Assembly (NCBI GenBank): GCA_007117135.1 | Contig: SKHB01000055.1 | Coordinates: 1 to 63,282 of the forward strand | From: Microbacteriaceae bacterium | GTDB taxonomy: Bacteria > Actinomycetota > Actinomycetes > Actinomycetales > Microbacteriaceae | Length of the DNA: 63,282 nucleotides | Direction of reading: 5' to 3' | Shown here: one piece after another, positions 1 to 9,392 of the stretch | Layout: every line of letters begins with the position of its first letter | Numbering within the stretch: the first letter of the stretch is position 1 | Translations under genes and position numbers: made by a program | The notes under the pieces: generated by a model | Databases searched by the model: none | What the model was told of the DNA's origin: nothing | The model's input: the letters and a program-made list of their open reading frames with translations, nothing else

Positions 1-26
1 CGTCATGGGTGGAAAACTGTTGCCCG

Positions 27-112
27 GCCGGATTGGCGGAATGGCAGACGCGGAGCACTCAAAATGCTTTGTCCGAAAGGGCGTGTGGGTTCAAATCCCA
101 CATCCGGCACCA
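27..112 (+). tRNA. tRNA-Leu (anticodon CAA), CCA encoded
   Basis: The 7-bp acceptor stem pairs 27-33 with 102-108. The anticodon arm has stem 53-57/65-69 and loop 58-64, with anticodon CAA at 60-62, reading UUG leucine codons. A long variable arm (around 70-83) is typical of class II tRNAs such as Leu. The T arm has a 5-bp GTGGG/CCCAC stem and a TTCAAAT loop. The discriminator A109 is followed by an encoded CCA at 110-112. A run of T at 115-120 directly after the gene may help end transcription. Confidence 0.97.
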
Positions 113-122
113 GATTTTTTCG

Positions 123-444
123 CCCCTTCCCCCCTTGTTGCGGGGCAAAAGGCCCACCTGGTCATGGTCGCTGTGGGGGTCAAATCGTAGTGTGAGAGGT
201 GAAGCATCACGGGTGTGCGGGAAACCCCACATGAGTGGATGTTGACAGGTCTGGCACCAGTAGCGTCAGCACCAGGAACAACCCACCACGGGCTTCCACA
301 TCGAACACCGACCGCTCACGGGGAAGATGAGGTAAGACGGCATGACGCTGGGATGTCTCACTACATGGGGGCTGACCCGACGTTCTCGCAGTGCGAATCT
401 TTTGGTCCGCACGCTCCACGCCATCGAGAACGCCGGAGAATCCC
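123..444. other. 322-bp gap between tRNA-Leu and the GAF-like gene
   Basis: I see no convincing gene here. Short open frames exist on both strands, but none has a recognisable product or a good ribosome-binding site. It presumably holds the promoter and leader of the gene starting at 445. A purine-rich ribosome-binding site (GGAGAA, about 435-440) lies close to that start. No repeat, attachment site or second tRNA is visible next to tRNA-Leu. Confidence 0.5.
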
Positions 445-975
445 ATGTCTGACACTCTGCGAATGATGGAAGTGGTGGATTCCCTCGGGCAGGTCACTGA
501 CCTGGAGGGGGCCTGCCGGGTGCTTGTAAGTTCTCCCGCACTCGGCAGGCCGTTCCATGCATCGAGCATTTCTCTGGTTGACGACCACGCACACCTCTCA
601 GAGATGGCTCGTTTTAACCTTCCCGGTCTCCCCCAAGACTTTTGGCATTTGCGGCTGTGGGTGGACTCGATGCTCTCGCAGATGATGGTGTCTAGCCAAC
701 CTGCTGTTGTCCACCGTGGCCTCTTTCACGCTCTCCATCCAGATGTTCGGCACGATTGGGTGGCCAACCCGTTCGAGTCGATCTGGGTGTTGCCCATTGT
801 GGAACGCGGCGTCCCCTACGGCGCAGCTTTTCTGTTTTCCAAAGATATTGTTGACTCGGTTGACCTTGACGACACTCACCGGGACATGTTGACCACATCC
901 CTCAAGCTTCTCCTCCGAAGCCACGAGTGGCGCCACGGCCTACAACCCTCACAGGCGCATCAGCGAGCAAGCTAG
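445..975 (+). CDS. GAF-like domain protein without an output domain
   Basis: This 176-residue soluble protein has alternating strands and helices resembling a GAF sensor domain: a strand near residues 38-45 (ASSISLVDD) and a C-terminal strand pair near 112-130 (IWVLPIVERG, YGAAFLFS). No signal peptide, membrane segment, helix-turn-helix, kinase or cyclase domain is visible, so it would have to act by contacting a partner or is a remnant of a larger regulator. I chose the ATG at 445 because GGAGAA lies just upstream; an ATG at 391 in the same frame lacks one and adds unrelated-looking residues. It is one of five + strand genes and converges on the fasciclin gene. The GAF assignment rests on pattern only. 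Confidence 0.55.
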   Translation: MSDTLRMMEVVDSLGQVTDLEGACRVLVSSPALGRPFHASSISLVDDHAHLSEMARFNLPGLPQDFWHLRLWVDSMLSQMMVSSQPAVVHRGLFHALHPDVRHDWVANPFESIWVLPIVERGVPYGAAFLFSKDIVDSVDLDDTHRDMLTTSLKLLLRSHEWRHGLQPSQAHQRAS

Positions 976-994
976 GGTGCTTCCTCTGGACACA

Positions 995-1030
995 GTAAAG
1001 CCCCGGCACCGTGCGGCGCCGAGGCTTTAC
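995..1030. terminator. Bidirectional hairpin between convergent genes
   Basis: An inverted repeat pairs 995-1002 (GTAAAGCC) with 1023-1030 (GGCTTTAC), with further GC pairing inside (1004-1007 with 1018-1021) after one mismatch. It sits 20 bp after the stop of the GAF-like gene and 16 bp after the stop of the convergent fasciclin gene, the expected place for a shared terminator. The T-rich tail is short on both sides, so its strength is uncertain. Confidence 0.7.
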
Positions 1031-1045
1031 TCTTGGTGTTAGCTC

Positions 1046-1636
1046 TTAGCCAAGAAGAGGGTCGATGTCGAAGTCAGCGGGCAGGATGACGCTGTCAATG
1101 ACGTGGATCACACCGTTGGATGCTTCGATGTCCACAGCGGTAACGGTGGCACCGTTCACGGTCACCACCCCATCTTCAGACACCTCAACGGCGATCGTGG
1201 AGCCCTCAACTGAGGTCACGGGACCGGTTTCGACCTGCTCGGAGAACACAGCACCGTTCACGACGTGGTAGGTGAGGATCTGGACGAGGGCCTCGCGGTT
1301 TTCCTCTTCGAGAAGCGCCTCAAGCACACCCTCGGGGAGGTCAGCGAATGCTGCGTCAGTGGGCGCAAAAACAGTGAAGGGTCCTTCACCGGAGAGCGTG
1401 TCCACCAGGTCAGCAGCAATGACAGCGGCAACCAGGGTGCTGAAACCGTCCGTCGCGGATGCGACGTCGACGATTGTGCCGGGGCCTTCTTCTTCGACCG
1501 CTTCAGTCTCTTCGACCTCTGGGGTCTCTTCAACGGCAATCTCTGTGGGTTCGTCGATAACCTCTTCGGTGTCGGCGGCGCAACCTGACAGAGCCAGGGC
1601 TGCAACGGCGATACCTGCGAGTAGTGATTTCCTCAT
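1046..1636 (-). CDS. Fasciclin (FAS1) domain lipoprotein
   Basis: This 196-residue protein has a classic lipoprotein signal: positive MRK, a hydrophobic stretch, and lipobox LSGC with Cys19 as the lipidated residue. Residues 20-57 form a strongly acidic linker rich in Glu, Thr and Val. A single FAS1 domain covers about 58-190, with the conserved H1 segment (FTVFAPTDAAF) and H2 segment (NGVIHVIDSVILP). FAS1 domains mediate adhesion or ligand binding at the cell surface, so it is probably anchored on the outer face of the membrane. A good ribosome-binding site (AAGGAG) precedes the ATG. It appears monocistronic. Its ligand is unknown. Confidence 0.9.
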   Translation of the reverse strand: MRKSLLAGIAVAALALSGCAADTEEVIDEPTEIAVEETPEVEETEAVEEEGPGTIVDVASATDGFSTLVAAVIAADLVDTLSGEGPFTVFAPTDAAFADLPEGVLEALLEEENREALVQILTYHVVNGAVFSEQVETGPVTSVEGSTIAVEVSEDGVVTVNGATVTAVDIEASNGVIHVIDSVILPADFDIDPLLG

Positions 1637-1808
1637 TATTCTCCTTCATACATTGTGTGCAGGGAAATGGTCGAAGCGTTGTGACTTCGACCACCCCTCA
1701 ACGTATGAGGCCGGCATGGACAGCGTGTGTGGACACGCCCGGGATTCAATGTGTGAGACGTGGGAGTCTCCTGCATGAAGTCTTGGTGTTGACTGAACGA
1801 ACAGAGGT

Positions 1809-3278
1809 TTATTGCCAGGCTGGCGCCGCACCACTGGTTGCGTCACCTAAGACGTGCACACGAATGTCGTTCGTCGAACCGGGGATTCCCGGAGGCGAAC
1901 CAGAAATCACCACAACCTTGTCGCCCTTTTTCGCCAACTTTTGGCCCAGGAGAACATCGTCAACCTGTTGATACATTTCGTCGGTATGGAAAACGCGGTC
2001 GACCAGAAAGCTGGTGATTCCCCAGTTCAGGCACATGCGTCGACGAATTGTTTCCAATGGGGTGAATGCCAACATGGGAATGCCGGAGCGCAGGCGGGAC
2101 ATGCGCCGGGCAGAGTCACCCGACTCGGTGAAAATACACAGAAACTTTGCTTCAACAAACTCGGCAATTTCGACCGCAGCCAACGTCACTGCACCCCCCT
2201 GGGTCCGGGGTTTAGACCCCAGCGGCGGAATTCGGGCCAAACCGTACTGCTCGCTGGAGGAGATGATTTGCGCCATCGTTTTGACCGCGTTTACCGGATA
2301 CTTGCCCACGCTGGTCTCCCCACTGAGCATGACAGCATCGGCCCCGTCCAAAACGGCATTAGCAACATCTGAGGTTTCCGCTCGCGTTGCAATCGGGTTC
2401 TCGATCATACTTTCGAGCATTTGGGTGGCAACAATGACGGGTTTCGCCATCCGCCGGGCGCTTTCAATAGCTTCTTTTTGAACAATCGGCACACGCTCTG
2501 GTGGCAATTCGACGCCCAGGTCACCGCGAGCAACCATGACGGCGTCGAACGCGTCGATGATCGCATCGAGGTTCTCCATCGCCTGCGGCTTTTCAATTTT
2601 CGCCACCACGGGCAAACGAATGCCTTCTTCATCCATAATCTCGTGAACCCGGTCGATGTCCTCAGCGTTTCGAACGAAGCTGAGAGCAATGTAATCAACC
2701 CCCAGCTTCAACCCCCAGCGAAGATCCTGCTCATCTTTCTCACTCAGAGCAGGGACGCTCACCGCGACACCGGGAAGATTAATCCCCTTGTTATTCGAGA
2801 TGATGCCTCCCACCACAACACGGCACACCACATCGGTGTCGGTGGTGGACTCAACCTGAAGGTTGATTCGACCGTCGTCAACTAACAGTGTGTCGCCGGG
2901 CTTCACATCCCCCACTAAACCCTTATAGGTGGTTCCCACAATGTCTTGTGAGCCGGGAACCTCACGGACTGTAATGGTGAAAGGATCTCCCGCGGTGAGC
3001 AACTGCGGACCATCAGCAAATGTTGCGGTTCGAATCTTTGGTCCCTGTAGGTCAACCAGGATGGCCACCGGCACCCCCGAATCGTCGGCGGCCCGCTTCA
3101 CGTTTCGATACACCTCTTCGTGGACGTCGTAGCTGCCGTGGCTGAGGTTCATCCGTGCGACGTTCACCCCGGCTTCTAAAAGGGGTCGGATCTGGTCATA
3201 ACTGGAGGCAGCCGGACCCAGGGTGGCGACAATTTTTGCCCGACGGAGCAGGCCGCTTTCAACGTGAGACAGGGGCAT
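1809..3278 (-). CDS. pyk: Pyruvate kinase
   Basis: This 489-residue enzyme converts phosphoenolpyruvate and ADP to pyruvate and ATP, the last step of glycolysis. The family signature runs IEKPQAMENLDAI, with catalytic Lys227 and metal ligands Glu229 and Asp253 (MVARGD, 248-253). Arg42 in ARMNLSHG (41-48) and Thr285 (ATQMLESM) are also in place. The A/B barrel is followed by a regulatory C domain, so length and layout are normal. The ribosome-binding site (AAGGAAAG) overlaps the end of gltD, 8 bp away, so it is probably co-transcribed with glutamate synthase. The 172 bp downstream (1637-1808) holds only weak hairpins and presumably the promoter of the fasciclin gene. Confidence 0.97.
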   Translation of the reverse strand: MPLSHVESGLLRRAKIVATLGPAASSYDQIRPLLEAGVNVARMNLSHGSYDVHEEVYRNVKRAADDSGVPVAILVDLQGPKIRTATFADGPQLLTAGDPFTITVREVPGSQDIVGTTYKGLVGDVKPGDTLLVDDGRINLQVESTTDTDVVCRVVVGGIISNNKGINLPGVAVSVPALSEKDEQDLRWGLKLGVDYIALSFVRNAEDIDRVHEIMDEEGIRLPVVAKIEKPQAMENLDAIIDAFDAVMVARGDLGVELPPERVPIVQKEAIESARRMAKPVIVATQMLESMIENPIATRAETSDVANAVLDGADAVMLSGETSVGKYPVNAVKTMAQIISSSEQYGLARIPPLGSKPRTQGGAVTLAAVEIAEFVEAKFLCIFTESGDSARRMSRLRSGIPMLAFTPLETIRRRMCLNWGITSFLVDRVFHTDEMYQQVDDVLLGQKLAKKGDKVVVISGSPPGIPGSTNDIRVHVLGDATSGAAPAWQ

Positions 3279-3286
3279 AACTTTCC

Positions 3287-4747
3287 TTAGGCGACAGACA
3301 GGGGACGATCATGGGCAGAAACAGGGAACGGGAGCGCTGTGTCGCCTTCAAGATAGCGGTCAACTTCGGCGGCGACGGCGCGACCCTCCGCAATAGCCCA
3401 GACAATGAGTGAGGCTCCCCGACCAGCATCACCAGCAACAAACAGGCCGGGAAGTTCGGTCCGAAAACGTTCGTCTCGGGAAAGGTTGCGTCTCTCGTTA
3501 AGACTCAACTCCAACTGTTCACGGAGTTCTTTGTGTTCGGGACCTGAGTAGCCCAGGGAAAGTAAGACCAAGTCAGCGGGGATAGTCTTTTCGGTGCCGG
3601 GCTTCGGGAACCGCCCACCGTCTCGGTATTCAGTTTCACAAACAACCAGGCCGGTCACTTCGCCGGCTTGGTTGCCCACAAATTCAACCGTTGAAGCCAA
3701 GTATTTCCGTTCTCCGCCTTCTTCATGGGCGGACTGCACTTCGAATAAGACTGGATCGAGTGGCCACGGTTGGTCGGCGGTGCGCTCGGTGGGTGGTTGC
3801 TGACCGATCGCGAGGGTGGTGACACTCGCCGCGCCGTGGCGGTGAGCGGTGCCCAGACAGTCTGCGCCGGTGTCACCGCCGCCAAGAATGACAACATGTT
3901 TTCCTTCGGCGTGAATTTGACGATTCACCTGGTCGCCGGCCTGAACCCGGTTAGACGGGGTCAAATACTCCATGGCGTGGTGGATGCCCAAAAGGTCCCG
4001 CCCGGGGATATCCAATTCTCTGGGTGTGGGAGCACCGGTGGCGATGATGACCGCGTCGTAGCGTTCGCGCAGTTCCGGCCACGTCATGTCCACCCCAATA
4101 TTCACCCCAGCTCGGAAGCGGGTGCCCTCTGCTTGCATTTGCTGCAACCGTTGGTCAATGTGGTGCTTTTCCATTTTGAAATCGGGTATGCCGTATCGAA
4201 GCAGACCCCCGATCCTGTCGTCACGCTCAAAAACCGCAACGGTGTGGCCCACCCGGGTGAGTTGCTGGGCGGCGGCCAAACCCGCAGGCCCACTACCGAC
4301 CACGGCAACAGTTTTGCCCGTCAAGCGCTCCGGCGGGAGGGGCTGAACCCAACCGTTTTCCCACGCCGTGTCAATAATCGACACCTCCACCTGCTTGATC
4401 GTCACCGGCGGTTGGTTAATGCCCAACACGCAAGAAGACTCGCAGGGTGCGGGGCAAAGTCGGCCGGTGAACTCAGGGAAGTTATTTGTTTCATGAAGCC
4501 GCTCAATAGCTTCGCGATGTTCGCCTTTTCGAACGTGGTCATTCCACTCGGGAATCAGGTTTCCGAGTGGGCACCCGTGGTGACAAAACGGCACACCGCA
4601 GTCCATGCACCTGGCAGCCTGCCGGGACAAGACCTCCGGGTCGCGCGCCCCGTACACTTCCTTCCAGTCGCCGATACGCACTTCGACAGGCCGCCTGGGG
4701 GGCAGTTCGCGCTCCGGGTATTTCATAAAGCCTCGAGGGTCAGCCAC
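3287..4747 (-). CDS. gltD: Glutamate synthase small (beta) subunit
   Basis: This 486-residue NADPH-dependent oxidoreductase feeds electrons to GltB for making glutamate from glutamine and 2-oxoglutarate. The N-terminal region has cysteines 47, 50, 55 and 59 plus 98, 102 and 106, the ligands for 4Fe-4S clusters. A first Rossmann motif GSGPAG (151-156) binds FAD and a second, GGGDTG (289-294), binds NADPH. A late FAD motif ends with FVAGDAGRG. The start overlaps the end of gltB by 8 bp, which implies translational coupling and matched subunit synthesis. Confidence 0.97.
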   Translation of the reverse strand: MADPRGFMKYPERELPPRRPVEVRIGDWKEVYGARDPEVLSRQAARCMDCGVPFCHHGCPLGNLIPEWNDHVRKGEHREAIERLHETNNFPEFTGRLCPAPCESSCVLGINQPPVTIKQVEVSIIDTAWENGWVQPLPPERLTGKTVAVVGSGPAGLAAAQQLTRVGHTVAVFERDDRIGGLLRYGIPDFKMEKHHIDQRLQQMQAEGTRFRAGVNIGVDMTWPELRERYDAVIIATGAPTPRELDIPGRDLLGIHHAMEYLTPSNRVQAGDQVNRQIHAEGKHVVILGGGDTGADCLGTAHRHGAASVTTLAIGQQPPTERTADQPWPLDPVLFEVQSAHEEGGERKYLASTVEFVGNQAGEVTGLVVCETEYRDGGRFPKPGTEKTIPADLVLLSLGYSGPEHKELREQLELSLNERRNLSRDERFRTELPGLFVAGDAGRGASLIVWAIAEGRAVAAEVDRYLEGDTALPFPVSAHDRPLSVA

Positions 4748-7700
4748 CAGTCACCTCCAAAATTCTTCCCCACACCACATCGCCATCAGGGTCCAGCCCT
4801 TCCTTGAGAGCCTGCTCTCTGGTTCCCAACACGGCGCGATAATCGCGCGGAGTGATTTTCACGAACTGGCCGAAAGAATTTTCTTCATCGTCAAGCAGGC
4901 GACTTGCCTGAGGAGACCCCGTGGCCTCAACGTGTTGCCGAAGCAGGTCACGAATAATTTCCCGGTCGCCACTGCCCAGATCGGTCAGTTCCAACTCTCC
5001 AGATTGGAGAGCTGCCTGGTTGACGCGCTCTTCCCGCAGTCTCAACACGTAGGCGGTTCCGCCGGACATTCCCGCGCCCAAGTTTCGGCCGGTCTCACCG
5101 ATAATCACGGCGAGACCCCCGGTCATGTATTCCAGGGCGTGGTCACCCACCCCCTCCACAACGGCAGTCGCACCAGAGTTTCGAACCAGGAACCTCTCCC
5201 CCACCACTCCGGAAATAAACAGCGAGCCGGAGGTGGCGCCGTAGCCGATGACGTTACCGGCGATGACGTTGCGCTCCGGTGCAAAAACGCTACCGGCCGG
5301 AGGGCGAACAATGATGTGACCACCGCTCAAACCTTTGCCCACATAGTCGTTGGCGTCTCCGGCTAGCCGAAGCGTGATTCCGCCCGGCATGAATGCTCCC
5401 AATGATTGCCCGGCAGCACCTTCCAGCGAAATGTCGATCGTTCCGGTGGGGAGGCCATGTTCTCCGTGCCTCTTGGTTACTTCGTGACCCAGCATTGTTC
5501 CCACGGCGCGTTCAGTGTTTCTAATCTCCCGGGAGATGGTGACAGGCTCGCCGCTTTCAAGTGCCCGTTCGGCGAGCCGAATAAGCTCATTGTCAAAGTG
5601 GTCAGCCAGTTCATGGTCTTGACCTTCCGAGTGTTTCATCGAAATACCGGGGCGGATGTGGTCGGTGGAGAGAAGAGGGCGGAGGTCGAGCCCGTCTGCC
5701 TTCCAATGGCTGATGGCTTTGTTGACATCGAGAAGGTGTGCTTGCCCAATCGCTTCATCGAGACTCCTGAAGCCGAGAGACGCAAGGTGTTCACGAACTT
5801 CCTCGGCGATGTATTCGAAGAAGGTTTCGACAAATTCGGGTTGGCCGGTGAACCGTTGACGAAGTTCAGGATTCTGGGTGGCGACACCCACCGGGCACGT
5901 GTCTAGGTGACACACCCGCATGAGAATGCAGCCAGACACCACCATCGGCGCGGTCGCAAATCCGTATCCTTCAGCGCCCAAAAGAGCCGCAATGAGCACA
6001 TCCCGACCTGTTTTCATTTGACCGTCGATTTGGAGAGTGACTCGGCCGCGCATGTTGTTCACCATCAGGGTGTGTTGCGCTTCAGCAAGCCCAAGCTCCC
6101 ACGGTGTCCCGGCGTGTTTCAAAGAGTTGAGCGGGCTCGCACCTGTTCCTCCGTCGTGACCGGAAATGAGAATCACATCAGCTTTTGCTTTCGCGACTCC
6201 CGTTGCCACCGCGCCAATACCCGACTGGCTGACCAGCTTCACATGAACACGGGCACCAGTATTTGACCGCTTCAGGTCAAAAATGAGCTGTTTGAGGTCT
6301 TCAATGGAATAAATGTCGTGGTGTGGTGGGGGCGAAATCAGCCCCACTCCCGGTGTTCCGTGACGCAGTTGTGCAATCCACGGATACACCTTGTTGGCAG
6401 GTAACTGGCCACCTTCACCAGGTTTCGCTCCTTGCGCCATTTTGATTTGCAAATCATCGGCGTTCGTCAAATACAAGCTGGTGACACCAAACCGGCCTGA
6501 GGCGACCTGTTTGATGCGGCTTCGACGCTCCGGGTCCAATAAGCGCTCCGGCGATTCACCACCTTCACCGGTGTTGGACGACCCGCCGATCCGGTTCATT
6601 GCAACAGCCAACGTTTCATGCATTTCTGGGCTAATGGCGCCCATACTCATTGCCCCCGAGTTGAACCGGCGAATGATTTCTGATGCCGGTTCGACTTCGT
6701 CGAGAGGAATGGGTTTTCTTTCTTCCGTTCGCAGGCGGAACAGCCCCCGTAAGGTCATCAGTCGCTCTGCCTGATCGTCGACACTTTTCGTGTATTGGCG
6801 GAAAATGTCAAACCGTTTCGCCCGGGTGGAGTGTTGCAATAGGAAAACAGTTTCCGGGTTGAACAGGTGGGGCGGGCCTTCACGGCGCCACTGATATTCA
6901 CCACCAATTGGCAACCTCTCATGCGGGTTGGCCACCCCGGTTGGGGGGTAGGCAAGCTGGTGTCGAAGGCGGTTTTCCTCTTCAATGATTTCCAGCCCCA
7001 CGCCACCCAGGATGGAGGTGGTGCTGGTGAAGTAGTAGTCGATGAGGTCTTGGCTGAGACCGACAGCTTCGAACACCTGCGAACCGGCATACGAGGCGAC
7101 AGTCGAAATACCCATCTTGCTCATAATTTTCAAGACACCCTTACCGAGTGCTTTGATGACGTTTTGGACCGCACTTTCCGGGGTGACCCCGTCGATGGCG
7201 CCGTTTCGTGCCAGCTGTTCGACGGTTTCCATGGCCAAGTACGGGTTTATCGCTGAAGCACCAAACGCGATCAATAGGGCAACGTGGTGAACTTCCCGGA
7301 CGTCCCCCGACTCGACAACCATTCCTACTCGGAGACGCTTCTCTTCCCGAATGAGGTGGTGGTGGATGGCTGACTGCAACAACAGGGTCGGAATGGGGGC
7401 GTCGTCTTGGGTGCTGTGACGGTCAGAGAGGATGAGGAACATTGCCCCACGGTCGACAGCGGCCACAGCTTCTTGGCACAGCTCGTCGAGACGTTCCCGT
7501 AATCCGTCAACTCCCCGATCCACCGGATACAACCCTTGAAGGGTGTGTGTGGCGGGTTGACCGTCAGGAGTTTTAATGTGCCCGATTTTTGCCAACTCGT
7601 CATTGTCGATGACGGGGAAGTCAAGAATGACCTGGTGCACGTGGTCAGCGGACGCGTCCAACAGGTTCCGCTCCGGTCCCACCGCAGCACTCATCGAGGT

Positions 7701-9296
7701 CACTACTTCCTCGCGGATGGAATCGAGTGGGGGGTTGGTGACTTGTGCGAACTGTTGGCTGAAGTAGTCAAACAGCAGCCGTGGACGGTCCGAAATGGCA
7801 GCAATCGGAGTATCGGACCCCATTGCGCCCAGTGGCTCAGCACCTGCTCTGCCCATGGGGGCAAGCAGGACTTTCACTTCCTCATCGGTGTAACCAAACG
7901 TTCGTTGGCGTCGCAAAATTGAGGCCGGGGTGGCAATAATGTGTTCGCGTTCGGGCAGGTTTTCCAATTCGATGCGGCCCTGCCTCACCCACTCCCCCCA
8001 GGGTTCTTGGTGGGCGAGCTGGAGTTTCAGCTCGTGGTCTTCAATGATCCGCCCTTCCACGGTGTCGGCGAGGAGCATTGACCCTGGACGCAGGCGACCC
8101 TTACGGACAACGGTTTGCGGGTCGACATCCAACACCCCAATCTCGGAGCCGAGAATGATGAGGCCGTCGTTGGTCACCACGTAGCGTCCCGGTCGAAGGC
8201 CGTTGCGGTCGAGGGTTGCTCCAACGAGAGATCCGTCGGTAAAAACGAGGGCGGCGGGGCCATCCCACGGTTCAATGAGAGACGAGTGGAAGTCGTAAAA
8301 GTCGCGGACAGCGGGATCCATGTCGGCCTGGTTTTCCCACGCCTCCGGGACCATCATCATGATGGCGTGAGGCAGGGAACGACCAGAAAGTGTGAGCAGT
8401 TCAACAACCTCGTCGAAAGACGCCGAATCTGATCCGCCCTCGGTGACAATTGGATACAGCGGGTTCAAGTCACCCAACAGTTCAGATGACAGTTGCGATT
8501 GGCGAGCTCGCATCCAGTTGCGGTTCGCACGAACGGTATTAATTTCCCCGTTGTGAGCAATGAGCCTAAACGGCTGGGCCAGCGGCCACGAGGGGAAAGT
8601 GTTGGTCGAATAGCGGGAGTGAACAAGCGCCAGGGTGGAGACAAAACGCTCATCGGAAAGGTCCGGGTAGAAAGGCTCCAGCTGCAACGTGGTGACCATT
8701 CCCTTATACACAATGGTCCTGGAGGACAGTGACGGGAAGTAGGAGCCCAGTTCGCGCTCCGCACGTTTGCGCAACCGGAAAGCTGGCCGGTCCAACTCAA
8801 TTCCTTGCAGACCGTCGCGTGTGACGAAAAGTTGCGAGAACGACGGCATGGTTGACCGTGCGAGGTCGCCGACTTGTTCTGGTCGAACGGGAACATCCCG
8901 CCAGCCCAAAACGGTCAACCCTTCTTGCTGCGCAATGGTCTCAATGGCGTGACGTTCTTCCCGAGCCTCGGTCGGGTTCCCCGGCAAAAATGCGCATCCG
9001 ACCGCGTAGTGGCCCTGCTCGGGCAGGTCGAAGTCGGTGACGGCGCGGAAGAAACGATCCGGTACTTGGGTAATAATGCCCGCTCCGTCACCGGTGCCAG
9101 CGTCGGAGCCGACCGCGCCGCGGTGCTCCAAGTTTCGAAGTGCTTGGAGTGCTTTGTGAACAATGTCATGCCCGGGTGTGCCTCGAAGGGTGGCGACCAT
9201 GGCCAGGCCGCAGGCGTCACGGTCGTGGGCAGGGTTGTACAGGCCACTGGCTGGTGGCTGGGTACTAAAGCGCTGAAAAGGTCCCACGCCTGACAT
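4740..9296 (-). CDS. gltB: Glutamate synthase large (alpha) subunit
   Basis: This 1518-residue protein is the catalytic subunit of NADPH-GOGAT. The N-terminal glutaminase domain should be exposed by removal of a propeptide of about 28 residues, leaving Cys29 (DRDACG) as nucleophile. A central domain, an FMN-binding synthase barrel and 3Fe-4S cysteines follow (CILMRVCHLDTCPVG, about residues 1123-1136), then the C-terminal glycine-rich beta-helix. The length is normal for bacteria. The 96-bp gap before it, after lgt, is one of the larger gaps in this run and may hold its own promoter. GAGGAC lies 9 bp before the ATG. Confidence 0.98.
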   Translation of the reverse strand: MSGVGPFQRFSTQPPASGLYNPAHDRDACGLAMVATLRGTPGHDIVHKALQALRNLEHRGAVGSDAGTGDGAGIITQVPDRFFRAVTDFDLPEQGHYAVGCAFLPGNPTEAREERHAIETIAQQEGLTVLGWRDVPVRPEQVGDLARSTMPSFSQLFVTRDGLQGIELDRPAFRLRKRAERELGSYFPSLSSRTIVYKGMVTTLQLEPFYPDLSDERFVSTLALVHSRYSTNTFPSWPLAQPFRLIAHNGEINTVRANRNWMRARQSQLSSELLGDLNPLYPIVTEGGSDSASFDEVVELLTLSGRSLPHAIMMMVPEAWENQADMDPAVRDFYDFHSSLIEPWDGPAALVFTDGSLVGATLDRNGLRPGRYVVTNDGLIILGSEIGVLDVDPQTVVRKGRLRPGSMLLADTVEGRIIEDHELKLQLAHQEPWGEWVRQGRIELENLPEREHIIATPASILRRQRTFGYTDEEVKVLLAPMGRAGAEPLGAMGSDTPIAAISDRPRLLFDYFSQQFAQVTNPPLDSIREEVVTSMSAAVGPERNLLDASADHVHQVILDFPVIDNDELAKIGHIKTPDGQPATHTLQGLYPVDRGVDGLRERLDELCQEAVAAVDRGAMFLILSDRHSTQDDAPIPTLLLQSAIHHHLIREEKRLRVGMVVESGDVREVHHVALLIAFGASAINPYLAMETVEQLARNGAIDGVTPESAVQNVIKALGKGVLKIMSKMGISTVASYAGSQVFEAVGLSQDLIDYYFTSTTSILGGVGLEIIEEENRLRHQLAYPPTGVANPHERLPIGGEYQWRREGPPHLFNPETVFLLQHSTRAKRFDIFRQYTKSVDDQAERLMTLRGLFRLRTEERKPIPLDEVEPASEIIRRFNSGAMSMGAISPEMHETLAVAMNRIGGSSNTGEGGESPERLLDPERRSRIKQVASGRFGVTSLYLTNADDLQIKMAQGAKPGEGGQLPANKVYPWIAQLRHGTPGVGLISPPPHHDIYSIEDLKQLIFDLKRSNTGARVHVKLVSQSGIGAVATGVAKAKADVILISGHDGGTGASPLNSLKHAGTPWELGLAEAQHTLMVNNMRGRVTLQIDGQMKTGRDVLIAALLGAEGYGFATAPMVVSGCILMRVCHLDTCPVGVATQNPELRQRFTGQPEFVETFFEYIAEEVREHLASLGFRSLDEAIGQAHLLDVNKAISHWKADGLDLRPLLSTDHIRPGISMKHSEGQDHELADHFDNELIRLAERALESGEPVTISREIRNTERAVGTMLGHEVTKRHGEHGLPTGTIDISLEGAAGQSLGAFMPGGITLRLAGDANDYVGKGLSGGHIIVRPPAGSVFAPERNVIAGNVIGYGATSGSLFISGVVGERFLVRNSGATAVVEGVGDHALEYMTGGLAVIIGETGRNLGAGMSGGTAYVLRLREERVNQAALQSGELELTDLGSGDREIIRDLLRQHVEATGSPQASRLLDDEENSFGQFVKITPRDYRAVLGTREQALKEGLDPDGDVVWGRILEVTGG

Positions 9297-9363
9297 TTTT
9301 CACCGTCCTCACGGATCGAGAGCTATCGCTCGTGGGGACAACGCTGGCCCGATTTATGCACGG

Positions 9364-9392
9364 ATACGGGGTTCTCGCTTCACTCCCCGTAT
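9364..9392 (-). terminator. Hairpin directly after the lgt stop codon
   Basis: An 8-bp perfect inverted repeat (ATACGGGG at 9364-9371, CCCCGTAT at 9385-9392) with a 13-nt loop starts right at the lgt stop. There is no T-run after it on the minus strand, so it could be a weak terminator, a pause site or an mRNA 3'-end stabiliser separating the trp-lgt part from gltB. Confidence 0.4.

Noticed and set aside
27-444. Possible integration site at tRNA-Leu
   Set aside because: No direct repeat of the tRNA 3' end, integrase or foreign-looking genes were found within the window.
207-569. Minus-strand open frame of 120 codons across the gap before the GAF-like gene
   Set aside because: It runs over the 5' part of the GAF-like gene, has no good start signal and no recognisable product.
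3770-4807. Long + strand open frame (345 codons) opposite gltD
   Set aside because: It lies antisense to the well-supported gltD and shows no domain; such shadows are common in GC-rich coding DNA.
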